Position numbers and translations under genes: made by a program
Origin: Sulfuricella sp.
GTDB lineage: Bacteria; Pseudomonadota; Gammaproteobacteria; Burkholderiales; Sulfuricellaceae
DNA: 64,000 bases
NCBI GenBank assembly: GCA_041651995.1
Contig: JBAZID010000006.1
Span: 1-64,000 of the forward strand
Direction of reading: 5' to 3'
Notes under the pieces: model-generated
Seen by the model: the letters and a program-made list of their open reading frames with translations, nothing else
What the model was told of the DNA's origin: nothing
Database searches by the model: none
Shown: positions 1-7,106 of the stretch, piece after piece
Numbering within the stretch: position 1 is the stretch's first letter
Layout: the number at the start of each line of letters is the position of its first letter

Positions 1-577
1 TGATACCCAATGCCAGATACACGGCCTTGACCCGCACCGCGCCGCTATCGCGCGCCTTGACGTGAATGCAGTCGAGATAGACGATGGGATAGAGCGCGTC
101 CAGCGCTCTGGACTGCCAAGCCTTGGCATCATCAATGACTGCGTCCGTAACCGAGGAAATCAGCGATGGCGAGACTTCAGTGCCATACATCTCTTCCAGG
201 TGGCCTTGAATCTCGCGCACCGTCATGCCTCGAGCATAGAGCGACAGAATCTTGTCGTCGAAGCCTGTCCAGCGGGTCTGGTGCTTGGGAATCAGTTGAG
301 GCTCGAAACTGCCGTGGCGGTCGCGGGGGATTTCAATCGGCAATTCTCCGAATTCGCCCTTGAGCGTCTTCTTGCTCTTGCCGTTGCGGGTGTTGCCGGC
401 AGGGTTGACGACCGGCTCGTGTTTGGCGTGGCCCAGATGTTCGGCCATCTCGGCCTCAAGTGCCCGCTCCACCAACTTCTTGGTGAGCTGCTTAAGCAGC
501 CCGTCTTCCCCAATCAGGTCTTCGGGTTTCTTGTAATCAGCCAGTAGGCTGTCCAGCAGTTCGTTGCTTACGGTCAT
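1..577 (-). CDS. IS256-family transposase, N-terminal part (runs off left edge)
   Basis: The reverse strand from the ATG at 577 reads without a stop to the window edge (about 192 residues). It starts MTVSNELLDSLLADYKK, contains EAEMAEHLGHAKHE, then a basic stretch with NTRNGKSKKT, GMTVREIQGHLEEMYG and YLDCIHVKARD. These are hallmarks of Mutator/IS256 DDE transposases; the Asp in YLDCIH is the first catalytic acid. The rest of the catalytic core lies outside the window. It is probably a complete element, but that cannot be seen here. Confidence 0.93.
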   Translation of the reverse strand, partial: MTVSNELLDSLLADYKKPEDLIGEDGLLKQLTKKLVERALEAEMAEHLGHAKHEPVVNPAGNTRNGKSKKTLKGEFGELPIEIPRDRHGSFEPQLIPKHQTRWTGFDDKILSLYARGMTVREIQGHLEEMYGTEVSPSLISSVTDAVIDDAKAWQSRALDALYPIVYLDCIHVKARDSGAVRVKAVYLALGI

Positions 578-610
578 TACAGCTCCTTTCTCCAGGACGG
601 CAGTTTCCTG

Positions 611-645
611 CCAAATGACCGTTTACACAAAAATTCTTACACCCC
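611..645. repeat. Terminal inverted repeat of the IS256-type element
   Basis: The 34 or so bases upstream of the transposase start include AATGACCGTTTACACAAAAA followed by TTCTTACACCCC. IS256 elements of this subgroup typically end in a GGGTGTAAG.../TGTAAACGGTCATTTGG type repeat. The partner repeat lies beyond the left edge, so the exact boundary near 645 is inferred. Confidence 0.6.
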
Positions 646-719
646 TGCATGAACGAGATTTTTGCTGCCAACGGGTTGACCTGAAGGCGGCAACTGCTTA
701 GAATGCTGGCTTGTCAATT

Positions 720-794
720 CCCTGATAGCTCAGTCGGTAGAGCGACGGACTGTTAATCCGCAGGTCCCTGGTTCGAGTCCAGGTCGGGGAGCCA
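720..794 (+). tRNA. tRNA-Asn (anticodon GTT), CCA encoded
   Basis: A cloverleaf is visible. The acceptor TCCCTGA pairs with TCGGGGA (one T-G pair), the D-arm is GCTC...GAGC, the anticodon loop is CTGTTAA with anticodon GTT, the T-loop is GTTCGAGTCC, the discriminator is G and the 3' CCA is encoded. A rho-independent terminator follows directly. tRNA-Asn genes are common integration targets, and a relic of an integrase lies 0.8 kb downstream. Confidence 0.96.
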
Positions 795-831
795 GATACA
801 TAAGGCCTCGCAGCGATGCGGGGCTTTTTTA
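790..831 (+). repeat. Direct repeat copy 1 (tRNA-Asn 3' flank), possible attachment site
   Basis: The segment AGCCAGATACATAAGGCCTC and the GCAGCGATGC hairpin after it recur in degenerate form at 3052-3093. I count roughly 33 matches over about 40 bases. The two copies bracket an integrase relic and two toxin-antitoxin pairs, as expected for old attL/attR sites. The alternative is two unrelated tRNA-type terminators. Confidence 0.45.
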
Positions 832-832
832 T
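804..832 (+). terminator. Terminator of tRNA-Asn
   Basis: Stem GCCTCGCA / TGCGGGGC (one T-G pair) with loop GCGA, followed by six T residues. It starts 10 bases after the tRNA CCA. Confidence 0.85.
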
Positions 833-980
833 TTCTAGAGCTAGTAGGCTTAGCTACTAAAGCAATGTCAGCCTTAGGATTACGGTTAGCGCCATTTCGC
901 TATTTCTCGCATGAAGGTACGCATTAAGGCAGCTAAACTCCGCAGACAACTAGAACCATCGTGCCAATCCAACATTGAAG

Positions 981-1316
981 TTAGGTATTCCGGGTAGCCA
1001 GAGCGGCCTTGACTCGTGATAAAAGCAGGGGCGTCACCTTGTCTTGGCGCTCGACCTTGCTGATATAGGCTTGGGTAACACCAAGTCGTTCAGCTAGTTC
1101 TTTTTGTGTCATGTGCGCCGACATTCGAGCCAAGGCAACCGGATTATCAATGTAGTCTTCCAGCACGAAAGGCACGTATTCTTCACCCTTCTTCGCCGCA
1201 GCTTCCAATCCGGACACTTCGTCCTCGATTTCATCTTTCAGCGCCTTGTAGACGGCGACGGGCAACAAGACGTATTCATCTTTTCCGTCGATAGATTTAA
1301 TGGTTTGCAGTCTCAT
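981..1316 (-). CDS. Xre-family antitoxin (HTH), partner of the RelE-like toxin
   Basis: 111 residues. The C-terminal half is a helix-turn-helix of the Cro/CI type (MTQKELAERLGVTQAYISKVERQ). The N-terminal half (VLLPVAVYKALKDEIEDE) resembles the toxin-binding part of RelB/HigA-like antitoxins. The start codon overlaps the end of the toxin gene by 4 bases, so the toxin is translated first and the antitoxin second. In such systems the HTH neutralises the toxin and represses the operon. It is probably intact; function is inferred from family and context. Confidence 0.85.
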   Translation of the reverse strand: MRLQTIKSIDGKDEYVLLPVAVYKALKDEIEDEVSGLEAAAKKGEEYVPFVLEDYIDNPVALARMSAHMTQKELAERLGVTQAYISKVERQDKVTPLLLSRVKAALATRNT

Positions 1317-1573
1317 TTGTAAGCGTCTCCGCGTGGCTTGACTTTTTCAATTGCGATCACCTTAACCGCGTCTTGCCGGTCGAAGATCACACGCCAGTTG
1401 CCTACCCGCATGCGGTAGAAAGTCTCTCCTTCCAGCTTTTTAATATCCAGTTCGGTATTGTCTGGGTTATCACCGAGCAATTCAATTTTTTCGGCAAGCC
1501 TGAATCGCTCCGGCCTTGACAGGCTTTGCAGTTTTTTCCGGGCCTGCTGCTTGATTATGAGCATATAAGGCAT
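1313..1573 (-). CDS. RelE/ParE-superfamily toxin
   Basis: 86 residues, the usual size for RelE-type mRNA interferases. Visible features are the basic N-terminal helix (IIKQQARKKLQSLSRPERFRLAEKIELL) and the C-terminal sheet with FYRMRVGNWRVIFDRQD and VIAIEKVKPRGDAY, which match the RelE fold core and its Arg/Lys-rich active surface. It is the first gene of a toxin-antitoxin pair. Whether it is a ribosome-dependent RNase (RelE) or a gyrase poison (ParE) cannot be decided from sequence alone, though the R-x-G-x-W-R-V-I-F pattern favours RelE. Confidence 0.87.
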   Translation of the reverse strand: MPYMLIIKQQARKKLQSLSRPERFRLAEKIELLGDNPDNTELDIKKLEGETFYRMRVGNWRVIFDRQDAVKVIAIEKVKPRGDAYK

Positions 1574-1614
1574 GGTTATATTCTATGGTTGTATTTGGTT
1601 ATGTTCAAGCGGTT

Positions 1615-1782
1615 TTATAGATAATCCGTGATCTTTTGAATTGGCTCGCGCAGCCGTTCCGCGTCCTTGATGATATAACTAGCCGTGACATCGTTGCTTA
1701 TTTTGTGGTTGAGTAGTCGCTTGAGGGCGTAGGCGGAAATATCCAGGCTTTCTGCCGCTGTGATGCGCGATATTTGGAAGAC
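1615..1782 (-). pseudogene. Integrase (tyrosine recombinase) C-terminal relic
   Basis: The reverse strand encodes 55 residues ending at a TAA. They include RITAAESLDISAYALKRLLN followed by HKISNDVTASYIIKD and end RLREPIQKITDYL. This matches the C-terminus of P4-type phage/island integrases (AESLDIPAYALKRLLNHK...DVTAGYI...ERLR.PMQ.I). The region 5' of 1782 is unrelated and the RES toxin gene follows within 75 bases, so the catalytic Arg and the rest of the enzyme are missing. The relic supports a decayed genomic island anchored at tRNA-Asn. Confidence 0.75.
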
Positions 1783-1855
1783 CTATGGATAAGTTTATTC
1801 CTGAATTCAGCTTGAACTAAACTAAGAGGGCCTCCGCTGTGGCCAGGGAAACGAG

Positions 1856-2581
1856 CTAAAACCTGAAAGACCAGGTCTCCGATGTGATATCACGTTGCCA
1901 GACGACCAAATCGGGCGGTTCAATCAGCAGCGTCCAGGTTTGCTGGCTGTTCCAGTATGGTTCTTCAACACGCCTGAATACCTGCGGTGTCATTAAGGCC
2001 AGACAGTAGCCGCCGGGATTGCGCACGGAAGCATAACGAATCACTTCGACCCCGGCTTCCCTGGCATTGTCTGCCAGCAATTGAGTGCCGGAATAGTTAT
2101 CAGCGGCAATCCAGGTTTCCCGTTCGGCCGATAGAGGTGGCATGGTTAGGTCTATGGATTTATCTCCTGCCGCACGAAACTCAAACAGCGTAATTGGTAC
2201 TGCTTTCTGCCTCTTTGATAATCCCTCGCTGTCCATCCACATGCGCAAACGCCAATATCCGCTCTCCGCAGAGGCAGTCTCCCTGTCTTCGGCTCCATAA
2301 AATACGCCGGGATCATTTCTGCGGCGAAACCGCGATCCGCCAGGAAGAGGGTAGTAACGAAAAGGTGTGGAAAGTAGCCAATGGAGGCCTTGTGCATCCG
2401 CTGGAAGAATCGGCTTAACTTCTTCGAGAATTCCCTCAAGAAGGTTTTGATCAAACAGTGACCCGTGAACCAGGGTCATGGTAGCAACTTTGTGTTGAGC
2501 TTCCACAGCCCTCCAGCCGCCACCTTTCCAGGGAAACGCTTCAGATGCGAGCGCGGTAGGCGTCCAGATATTCGCAGGCAT
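1856..2581 (-). CDS. RES-domain toxin (NAD+-degrading type)
   Basis: 241 residues. The RES signature is visible: Arg in STPFRYYPLPGGSRFRRRND, Glu in VFYGAEDRETASAE and the Ser-containing NPGGYCLAL region near the C-terminus. RES toxins are structurally ADP-ribosyltransferase-like and deplete NAD+ by phosphorolysis or hydrolysis, arresting growth. The gene overlaps the end of its antitoxin gene by 41 bases, indicating translational coupling. No frameshift or truncation is seen. Exact catalysis is inferred from the family. Confidence 0.88.
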   Translation of the reverse strand: MPANIWTPTALASEAFPWKGGGWRAVEAQHKVATMTLVHGSLFDQNLLEGILEEVKPILPADAQGLHWLLSTPFRYYPLPGGSRFRRRNDPGVFYGAEDRETASAESGYWRLRMWMDSEGLSKRQKAVPITLFEFRAAGDKSIDLTMPPLSAERETWIAADNYSGTQLLADNAREAGVEVIRYASVRNPGGYCLALMTPQVFRRVEEPYWNSQQTWTLLIEPPDLVVWQRDITSETWSFRF

Positions 2582-2921
2582 GGATTAGTCCTTCAATGCG
2601 CTTGATAGCTTCCGCCGGGAGCTGCCCGCCGAAGGAACGGTTAGGAGTGTTTAACCAAACCCTGGCAAGTTCATCATCTCCACCCACCATTGAGGACAAG
2701 GAGCGATACATGCGCACAAAAAGCGCTGACAACTCCCATTCCTTGCCGCCTTCATTGAGGCTGTATTTGCCGTTCAGCAGCCGGGAAGCTGTCGGCTGGC
2801 TGATGCCGATAATATTCTTCAGATCGGTCGAGCCGAACTCAAAGCGTCGCGCAACTTCGTGCACAGCTTGCGTCAGCACTCTTGAGCGGTCTGTGTTTCT
2901 GGCTTGTACGGAATGCACCAT
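2541..2921 (-). CDS. Xre/MbcA/ParS-type antitoxin (DUF2384) of the RES toxin
   Basis: 126 residues. The N-terminal half carries an HTH (LKNIIGISQPTASRLLNGK). The C-terminal half is the MbcA/ParS toxin-binding domain (LFVRMYRSLSSMVGGDDELARVWLNTPNRSFGG), ending with the typical IEGLIHACEYLDAYRARI that inserts into the RES active site. It lies first in a two-gene operon with the RES toxin. The HTH suggests autoregulation. Confidence 0.9.
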   Translation of the reverse strand: MVHSVQARNTDRSRVLTQAVHEVARRFEFGSTDLKNIIGISQPTASRLLNGKYSLNEGGKEWELSALFVRMYRSLSSMVGGDDELARVWLNTPNRSFGGQLPAEAIKRIEGLIHACEYLDAYRARI

Positions 2922-3051
2922 GGCTGAACCTCAATATATGCCATCGAATGAATTGTTTATTAATTATTCACCTGAATATAGTTGTGGTCAATAAATATTT
3001 TAGATCATGGGGACTTGCGAGCGCCAGTGCCCTGGCTGGCCTGAACGGGCA

Positions 3052-3093
3052 AGCCAGATAAATAAAGCCTTGCAGCGATGCAGGCCTTAAATA
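3052..3093 (+). repeat. Direct repeat copy 2, degenerate (possible attR remnant)
   Basis: AGCCAGATAAATAAAGCCTT and the GCAGCGATGC hairpin core after it match the tRNA-Asn 3' flank at 790-831. The T-run has degraded, so it is no longer a good terminator, and no tRNA gene precedes it. That fits a relic att site better than a functional terminator. Confidence 0.4.
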
Positions 3094-3220
3094 TTGGCTG
3101 AAGTCACGTTAAATAGTGGCGGGATCTTCTGGAGATCCTGGCGGGGCGGATACTGGCACCATGGTGCATGGTTGTGCAGATGTCAGAGGATCAGGATGAG
3201 ATAAAGAGAGCTGCCCCTTA

Positions 3221-3260
3221 AAATAAAATGGGCCTACATTTCTGTAGGCCCATTTTATTT
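3221..3260 (-). terminator. Perfect-palindrome terminator after tRNA-Arg
   Basis: An uninterrupted 18-bp stem (AAATAAAATGGGCCTACA and its complement) with a 4-base loop. The A/T flanks make it bidirectional. It begins a few bases after the 3' end of the reverse-strand tRNA-Arg. Confidence 0.88.
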
Positions 3261-3262
3261 AC

Positions 3263-3339
3263 TGGTGCGCCGGAAGGGATTCGAACCCCTGACCCCTTGG
3301 TTCGTAGCCAAGTACTCTATCCAGCTGAGCTACCGGCGC
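3263..3339 (-). tRNA. tRNA-Arg (anticodon ACG), CCA encoded
   Basis: 77 nt on the reverse strand. The acceptor GCGCCGG pairs perfectly with CCGGCGC, the anticodon loop is CTACGAA (ACG, read as ICG), the T-loop is GTTCGAATCCC, the discriminator is A and CCA is encoded. A strong palindromic terminator follows. Confidence 0.97.
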
Positions 3340-3454
3340 ATTTTGAAGACGCGAATTATATGTAAAACTTTTGGCTGATGCAAGGAAAAACTAAGCTGAA
3401 AAAACCAGGCCAGCAGATCTGCCGTGGCTTGTTGTGGTGCGTGATTTTTATGAA

Positions 3455-3470
3455 TGCACTTTTATGGTGC
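3455..3470 (+). promoter_or_regulatory. Candidate NtrC-type binding site upstream of amtB
   Basis: TGCAC-TTTTA-TGGTGC is a near-palindrome resembling the NtrC consensus TGCACC-N4/5-GGTGCA. It lies about 80 bases upstream of a sigma-54-like promoter, a normal enhancer distance. A second GGTGCG half-like element lies at 3436-3441. Binding is inferred. Confidence 0.4.
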
Positions 3471-3534
3471 GTACAGCGCTTATTATTTTAGGGTCAACTT
3501 AAAAAACCCTCATTAAATCAATCGTAAATAAATA

Positions 3535-3550
3535 TGGAATGATTTGTGCT
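3535..3550 (+). promoter_or_regulatory. Candidate sigma-54 promoter of amtB
   Basis: TGGAATGATTTGTGCT has GG and GC separated by exactly 10 bases and matches most of TGGCACG-N4-TTGCW. It lies 35 bases before the amtB start. Nitrogen-regulated sigma-54 control of amtB is established in many proteobacteria. Confidence 0.5.
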
Positions 3551-3584
3551 TTATTTGCTCGGATAAAATTCTGGAGAAATTCTG

Positions 3585-4781
3585 ATGGGAAATCTGAATA
3601 CGGGTGGCGATGTGTTGTTCATTCTGCTTGGTGCAATCATGGTGCTGGCCATGCACGCCGGGTTTGCCTTTCTTGAACTGGGCACGGTGCGTAAAAAGAA
3701 CCAGGTGAATGCGCTGGTAAAGATACTGACGGATTTTGCCATTTCCACTATTGCTTATTTCTTTATCGGCTACAGCATTGCCTATGGTGTGAATTTCTTT
3801 TCTGGTGCGGAAGAGCTTATACAGAAGAGCGGCTATGAGCTGGTCAAGTTCTTCTTCCTGCTGACTTTCGCTGCGGCCATTCCGGCCATTATCTCTGGTG
3901 GTATTGCAGAGCGCGCCCGGTTTAACCCCCAGCTGGCAGCGACTTTCATTCTGGTGGGTTTTATCTACCCTTTCTTCGAGGGCATTGTATGGAACCATCA
4001 TTTTGGCGTGCAGGATTGGCTGAAGGCTGCTTTTGGCGCTGAATTCCATGATTTTGCCGGTTCCGTGGTGGTGCATGCGATGGGTGGGTGGCTCGCCCTG
4101 CCTGCGGTGTTGCTGCTGGGCGCCCGGCGTGGCCGTTACAACAAGGATGGCATGATGGCGGCGCATCCGCCCTCGAATATTCCTTTTCTCGCCCTCGGTG
4201 CATGGATTCTGACCGTGGGCTGGTTTGGCTTCAATGTCATGTCGGCGCAAACCCTTTCCGCCATTAGCGGCCTGGTTGCGGTGAACTCGCTGATGGCCAT
4301 GGTGGGCGGAACCCTTGCAGCACTGGTTGTGGGCAAGAACGACCCCGGCTTCGTGCACAACGGCCCCTTGGCGGGTTTGGTTGCGGTATGCGCGGGCTCT
4401 GACTTGATGCATCCGCTGGGCGCCTTGGTGACGGGTCTGGTGGCTGGTGCGCTGTTTGTGTGGATGTTCATGCAAACCCAGAACAAATGGAAAATTGACG
4501 ATGTGCTGGGCGTGTGGCCGCTGCACGGTCTGTGCGGGGCATGGGGTGGCATTGCCGCCGGAATTTTTGGCCTCCAGGCACTGGGCGGCATCGGCGGCGT
4601 GAGCTTCGCATCCCAGCTGATCGGCACCTTGCTCGGTATCACGATTGCGCTGGCAGGTGGCTTTGCGGTGTATGGCCTGCTCAAGAAAACTATCGGCATC
4701 CGTCTTGATCCAGAAGATGAATTCAATGGTGCCGACCTTTCCATCCACAAGATTTCGGCAACGCCCGAGGGCGAAGTCTGA
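3585..4781 (+). CDS. amtB: Ammonium transporter AmtB
   Basis: 398 residues with about 11 hydrophobic segments; it conducts ammonium/ammonia across the inner membrane. Visible family features are LELGTVRKKNQVNALVKI in the first third, the pore His in DFAGSVVVHAMGG, the second pore His in WPLHGLCGAWGG, and ARRGRYN. A Shine-Dalgarno GGAGAA lies 7 bases before the ATG. No glnK lies beside it, which is unusual since glnK-amtB pairs are common; the gene stands alone with its own terminator. The protein starts directly at the first membrane segment and lacks the long signal peptide of E. coli AmtB. Confidence 0.96.
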   Translation: MGNLNTGGDVLFILLGAIMVLAMHAGFAFLELGTVRKKNQVNALVKILTDFAISTIAYFFIGYSIAYGVNFFSGAEELIQKSGYELVKFFFLLTFAAAIPAIISGGIAERARFNPQLAATFILVGFIYPFFEGIVWNHHFGVQDWLKAAFGAEFHDFAGSVVVHAMGGWLALPAVLLLGARRGRYNKDGMMAAHPPSNIPFLALGAWILTVGWFGFNVMSAQTLSAISGLVAVNSLMAMVGGTLAALVVGKNDPGFVHNGPLAGLVAVCAGSDLMHPLGALVTGLVAGALFVWMFMQTQNKWKIDDVLGVWPLHGLCGAWGGIAAGIFGLQALGGIGGVSFASQLIGTLLGITIALAGGFAVYGLLKKTIGIRLDPEDEFNGADLSIHKISATPEGEV

Positions 4782-5087
4782 AAGTGCGCAGGCATGGGAT
4801 AGGAGAAGTCCCTGTCCTGAATTAAAAAACGTCAATAATCATCAAGGCAGGGTTGCATCGCGACCCTGCCTTTTTCTTTTCCTCACGGAACTCAGCGGGC
4901 TTTTCTTTCCGCTATAAAAAAGAGTAATATGTCATTTGACTAGCGTTTATGGCTGTTGCTGGTTTCTACTCTAGTCAAAGCCTTCATCGTCCATGCTGAA
5001 CTGATCAAACCCCCGCTTGATGCTACCGGTCTGGACGTTTCACGCTGATGAGGAACAACAGGCTGGCGACACCTGGGTACAACTGAA
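4782..5087. other. Intergenic region before the conflict-type gene cluster
   Basis: Apart from the amtB terminator, no gene is visible. The part after 4880 is AT-richer (about 4915-4950) and could carry the promoter for the cluster that starts at 5088, but I see no convincing -35/-10 pair. It marks the border between the core amtB unit and the accessory cluster. Confidence 0.5.
4844..4876 (+). terminator. Terminator of amtB
   Basis: Stem GGCAGGGT...ACCCTGCC with a short loop, followed by five T. It starts 60 bases after the amtB stop. Confidence 0.85.
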
Positions 5088-5750
5088 ATGACCAAGGATC
5101 CCGATTTTCGCCCCGAAAACGTCGAGGCCGGCCCGCCGGCTTTCGACCACGCCCGGCACCTGCCAGCCCAGCCCGATGAGCGCTGGCAGCCGCGCCAGGT
5201 ATTCCTGTTCAGCGGTCACATGATCGACACGCCGGATCGCCCCACGCCACGCTTCCCGCCGGAGAAGGAATCCATCGCTGCGCAGAAGATCGCCGAAGCG
5301 CTAGACCAGCTCGGCGCCGGGCCGGATGATCTTGCACTCACCCAGGGCGCCTGCGGTGGCGATCTCCTGTTTACCGAGGCCTGCCAGCAGCGCGGCGTGA
5401 AGGTGCACTGGCTGCAACCGTTTCCCGAGCCGGATTTTATCCAGAAATCAGTGATGCCTGGCGGCGAGGCATGGCGCAAGCGCTATCTGGGCGCAAAGGC
5501 CAGGCTCGCCGCTCCCATACGCTCCATAGCGGAAAATTTGGAAGAACCTCCGCTACATACCGGCCCTTACGAGCGCTGCAATCTCTGGCTGCTCCATACC
5601 GCGCTCGCCTGCGGCGTGGACAAGGTGCGCTTTATCTGCCTGTGGAACGGAGGTGGCGGAGATGGGCCGGGCGGGACGGCGCATATGTACAAGGAAGTGA
5701 AGCGCAGGACGGGCCAGGTGACGTGGCTCGATACCCGGACGCTCTGGTAA
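5088..5750 (+). CDS. SLOG-like (Rossmannoid nucleotide-sensor) domain protein
   Basis: 220 residues, no signal peptide and no membrane segment. Residues 36-115 read as a Rossmann-type unit: VFLFSGHMIDTPDR, then DDLALTQGACGGDLLFTEAC (GACGGD at 87-92) and a strand KVHWLQPF. This resembles the SLOG/LOG family that binds nucleotides or NAD-derived signals. The C-terminal part has GPYERCNLWLLHTALA and ends with a conserved-looking GGGGDGPGGTAHMYKEVKRRTG segment. It is the first of nine co-directional genes, 67 bases before a TIR gene. In Thoeris systems a SLOG protein senses a TIR-made nucleotide; here that role is inferred. The start has a weak Shine-Dalgarno, so a slightly later start is possible. 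Confidence 0.65.
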   Translation: MTKDPDFRPENVEAGPPAFDHARHLPAQPDERWQPRQVFLFSGHMIDTPDRPTPRFPPEKESIAAQKIAEALDQLGAGPDDLALTQGACGGDLLFTEACQQRGVKVHWLQPFPEPDFIQKSVMPGGEAWRKRYLGAKARLAAPIRSIAENLEEPPLHTGPYERCNLWLLHTALACGVDKVRFICLWNGGGGDGPGGTAHMYKEVKRRTGQVTWLDTRTLW

Positions 5751-5817
5751 GGCACAAACCTTGATAGGGGTGAGGCAGGCTCGGTGGCGCTGATTCGATA
5801 GGCCAAAGGAGTGAGAA

Positions 5818-7071
5818 ATGCCAGGCATTTTCATAAGTTACCGCCGGGAAGATACGGCAGGCCATGCCGGTAGAATTTTTGACCGGCTGAGGGAAAAGTT
5901 CGGCGGGGACAAGGTTTTCATGGATGTGGCCGGCATCGAGCCGGGCGTCGATTTCGTGGAGGCTATCGATCAGGCCGTGGGTTCGTGCGATGTGCTGCTG
6001 GTCATCATCGGGAAGCAATGGCTCACCTGCGACGATGCTTCAGGTAAAAGGCGCCTGGACGATCCCAAGGATTTTATCCGGCTGGAGACCGCCACGGCGC
6101 TGCGGCGGGACATCAGGGTCATTCCGGTGCTGGTGCAGGACGCGGCCATGCCGGGTGATGGCGATTTGCCCGATGACCTGAAAAAGCTGGCCCGGCGGCA
6201 GGCGACCGAGATCAGTGATACCCACTGGGATACGGATACCGGACAACTGGTTGAAACCCTGACGAAGCTTCTGCATGAAGAGCTGAAGCCAGCGCAGAGC
6301 GGGGCCGTGGCCATGGCCCATGCCCCGCTCATGGCCGGGGAAAAACCGGCTATTCACACGCCCGTTCCTTCCGGGATGGGCAAGAACAAATTTACCTGGA
6401 TCATCTCGGCCATCATGGCGCTGGCCGTGGTGCTGGGGGGGCTGCTTTATTTTATGCCATCGTACAGGGATGAGGCGGTGGTCATAAGCCCACCGGCGCC
6501 TCAGAAAGCCCCGGAGCCGGAAACCGTGATGGTGAGAATCCCCGATTTTACCGGTTGGCCTGTCCGGAGGGTGGAAGATTACCTCAAGGAGAAAGGGCTC
6601 ATTCTTGGCCCGGTGAAAGAAAAGGAAACCAGCGAACACCGGGCGGGAACGGTGATTGCCCAGCGTCCCCCCGCAAAGACCCACATGAAGAAAGGAGATA
6701 AGGTGCTCCTGCTGGTGGCGGTGAGTGCTGGCGAAGCGGCGGTTCTCCGGGCACCGGAGCCGACATGGCCAGAAGAAGGGCGTTCCTTCGACAACATTCC
6801 CCGCACCACGGCCCTGCGCTGGGAGGCGGTGTCCGGAGCGGCGAGCTATACCGTGGAGCTGGATTGCTTGCACTGCTGTGAGTCAGGCAAGTGGTGCTCT
6901 GATCTGGGCAGGCCATGGAAGCTGGCCCGCGGCATTCCTGCCGCAAGGTCTCCCGGCCACAAATTCGAGTTCACGGGTGCCCAGCAGGGGCGCTGGCGGG
7001 TATGGGCGGTCGACAAGAACGGGCGGGAAGGGGAGAAAAGTCCGTGGCGGACTTTCAGGTACACAAGGTAG
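5818..7071 (+). CDS. TIR-TM-PASTA protein
   Basis: 417 residues. The TIR domain (about 3-155) begins GIFISYRREDTAGHAGRIFD and has the putative NADase Glu at 90 (DPKDFIRLE). A single membrane segment at 193-213 (TWIISAIMALAVVLGGLLYF) is followed by a proline-rich linker, a PASTA domain (237-303, VRIPDFTGWPVRRVEDYLKE...AGTVIAQRPPAKTHMKKGDKV) and a beta-rich, fibronectin-III-like tail (330-415, with CLHCCE). The TIR should therefore be cytoplasmic and PASTA periplasmic, where PASTA domains elsewhere bind peptidoglycan fragments. The Shine-Dalgarno AAAGGAG is well placed. TIR domains cleave NAD+ to make toxic depletion or signal nucleotides; coupling this to cell-wall sensing is my inference. Confidence 0.85.
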   Translation: MPGIFISYRREDTAGHAGRIFDRLREKFGGDKVFMDVAGIEPGVDFVEAIDQAVGSCDVLLVIIGKQWLTCDDASGKRRLDDPKDFIRLETATALRRDIRVIPVLVQDAAMPGDGDLPDDLKKLARRQATEISDTHWDTDTGQLVETLTKLLHEELKPAQSGAVAMAHAPLMAGEKPAIHTPVPSGMGKNKFTWIISAIMALAVVLGGLLYFMPSYRDEAVVISPPAPQKAPEPETVMVRIPDFTGWPVRRVEDYLKEKGLILGPVKEKETSEHRAGTVIAQRPPAKTHMKKGDKVLLLVAVSAGEAAVLRAPEPTWPEEGRSFDNIPRTTALRWEAVSGAASYTVELDCLHCCESGKWCSDLGRPWKLARGIPAARSPGHKFEFTGAQQGRWRVWAVDKNGREGEKSPWRTFRYTR

Positions 7072-7106
7072 GAGACGCAGCGGCTATGGGCTGAACCCTA
7101 TTCACG

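Larger units (their letters stand above)
2922..3262. other. Gene-free stretch between the RES/Xre pair and tRNA-Arg
   Basis: No credible coding sequence is visible. The AT-rich part just upstream of the antitoxin start (about 2930-3005) is the likely TA promoter. The middle holds the degenerate repeat of the tRNA-Asn 3' flank (3052-3093), and the right end holds the tRNA-Arg terminator (3221-3260). The remaining 3094-3220 shows nothing recognisable. Confidence 0.6.

Noticed and set aside
832..980. Stretch after the tRNA-Asn terminator, checked for a gene or second att site
   Set aside because: No coding frame, no repeat of the tRNA end; only short partial palindromes (TAGTAGGCTTAGCTACTA).
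3513..4835. 440-codon reverse open frame over amtB
   Set aside because: Antisense shadow; low-complexity His/Gln/Asn composition.
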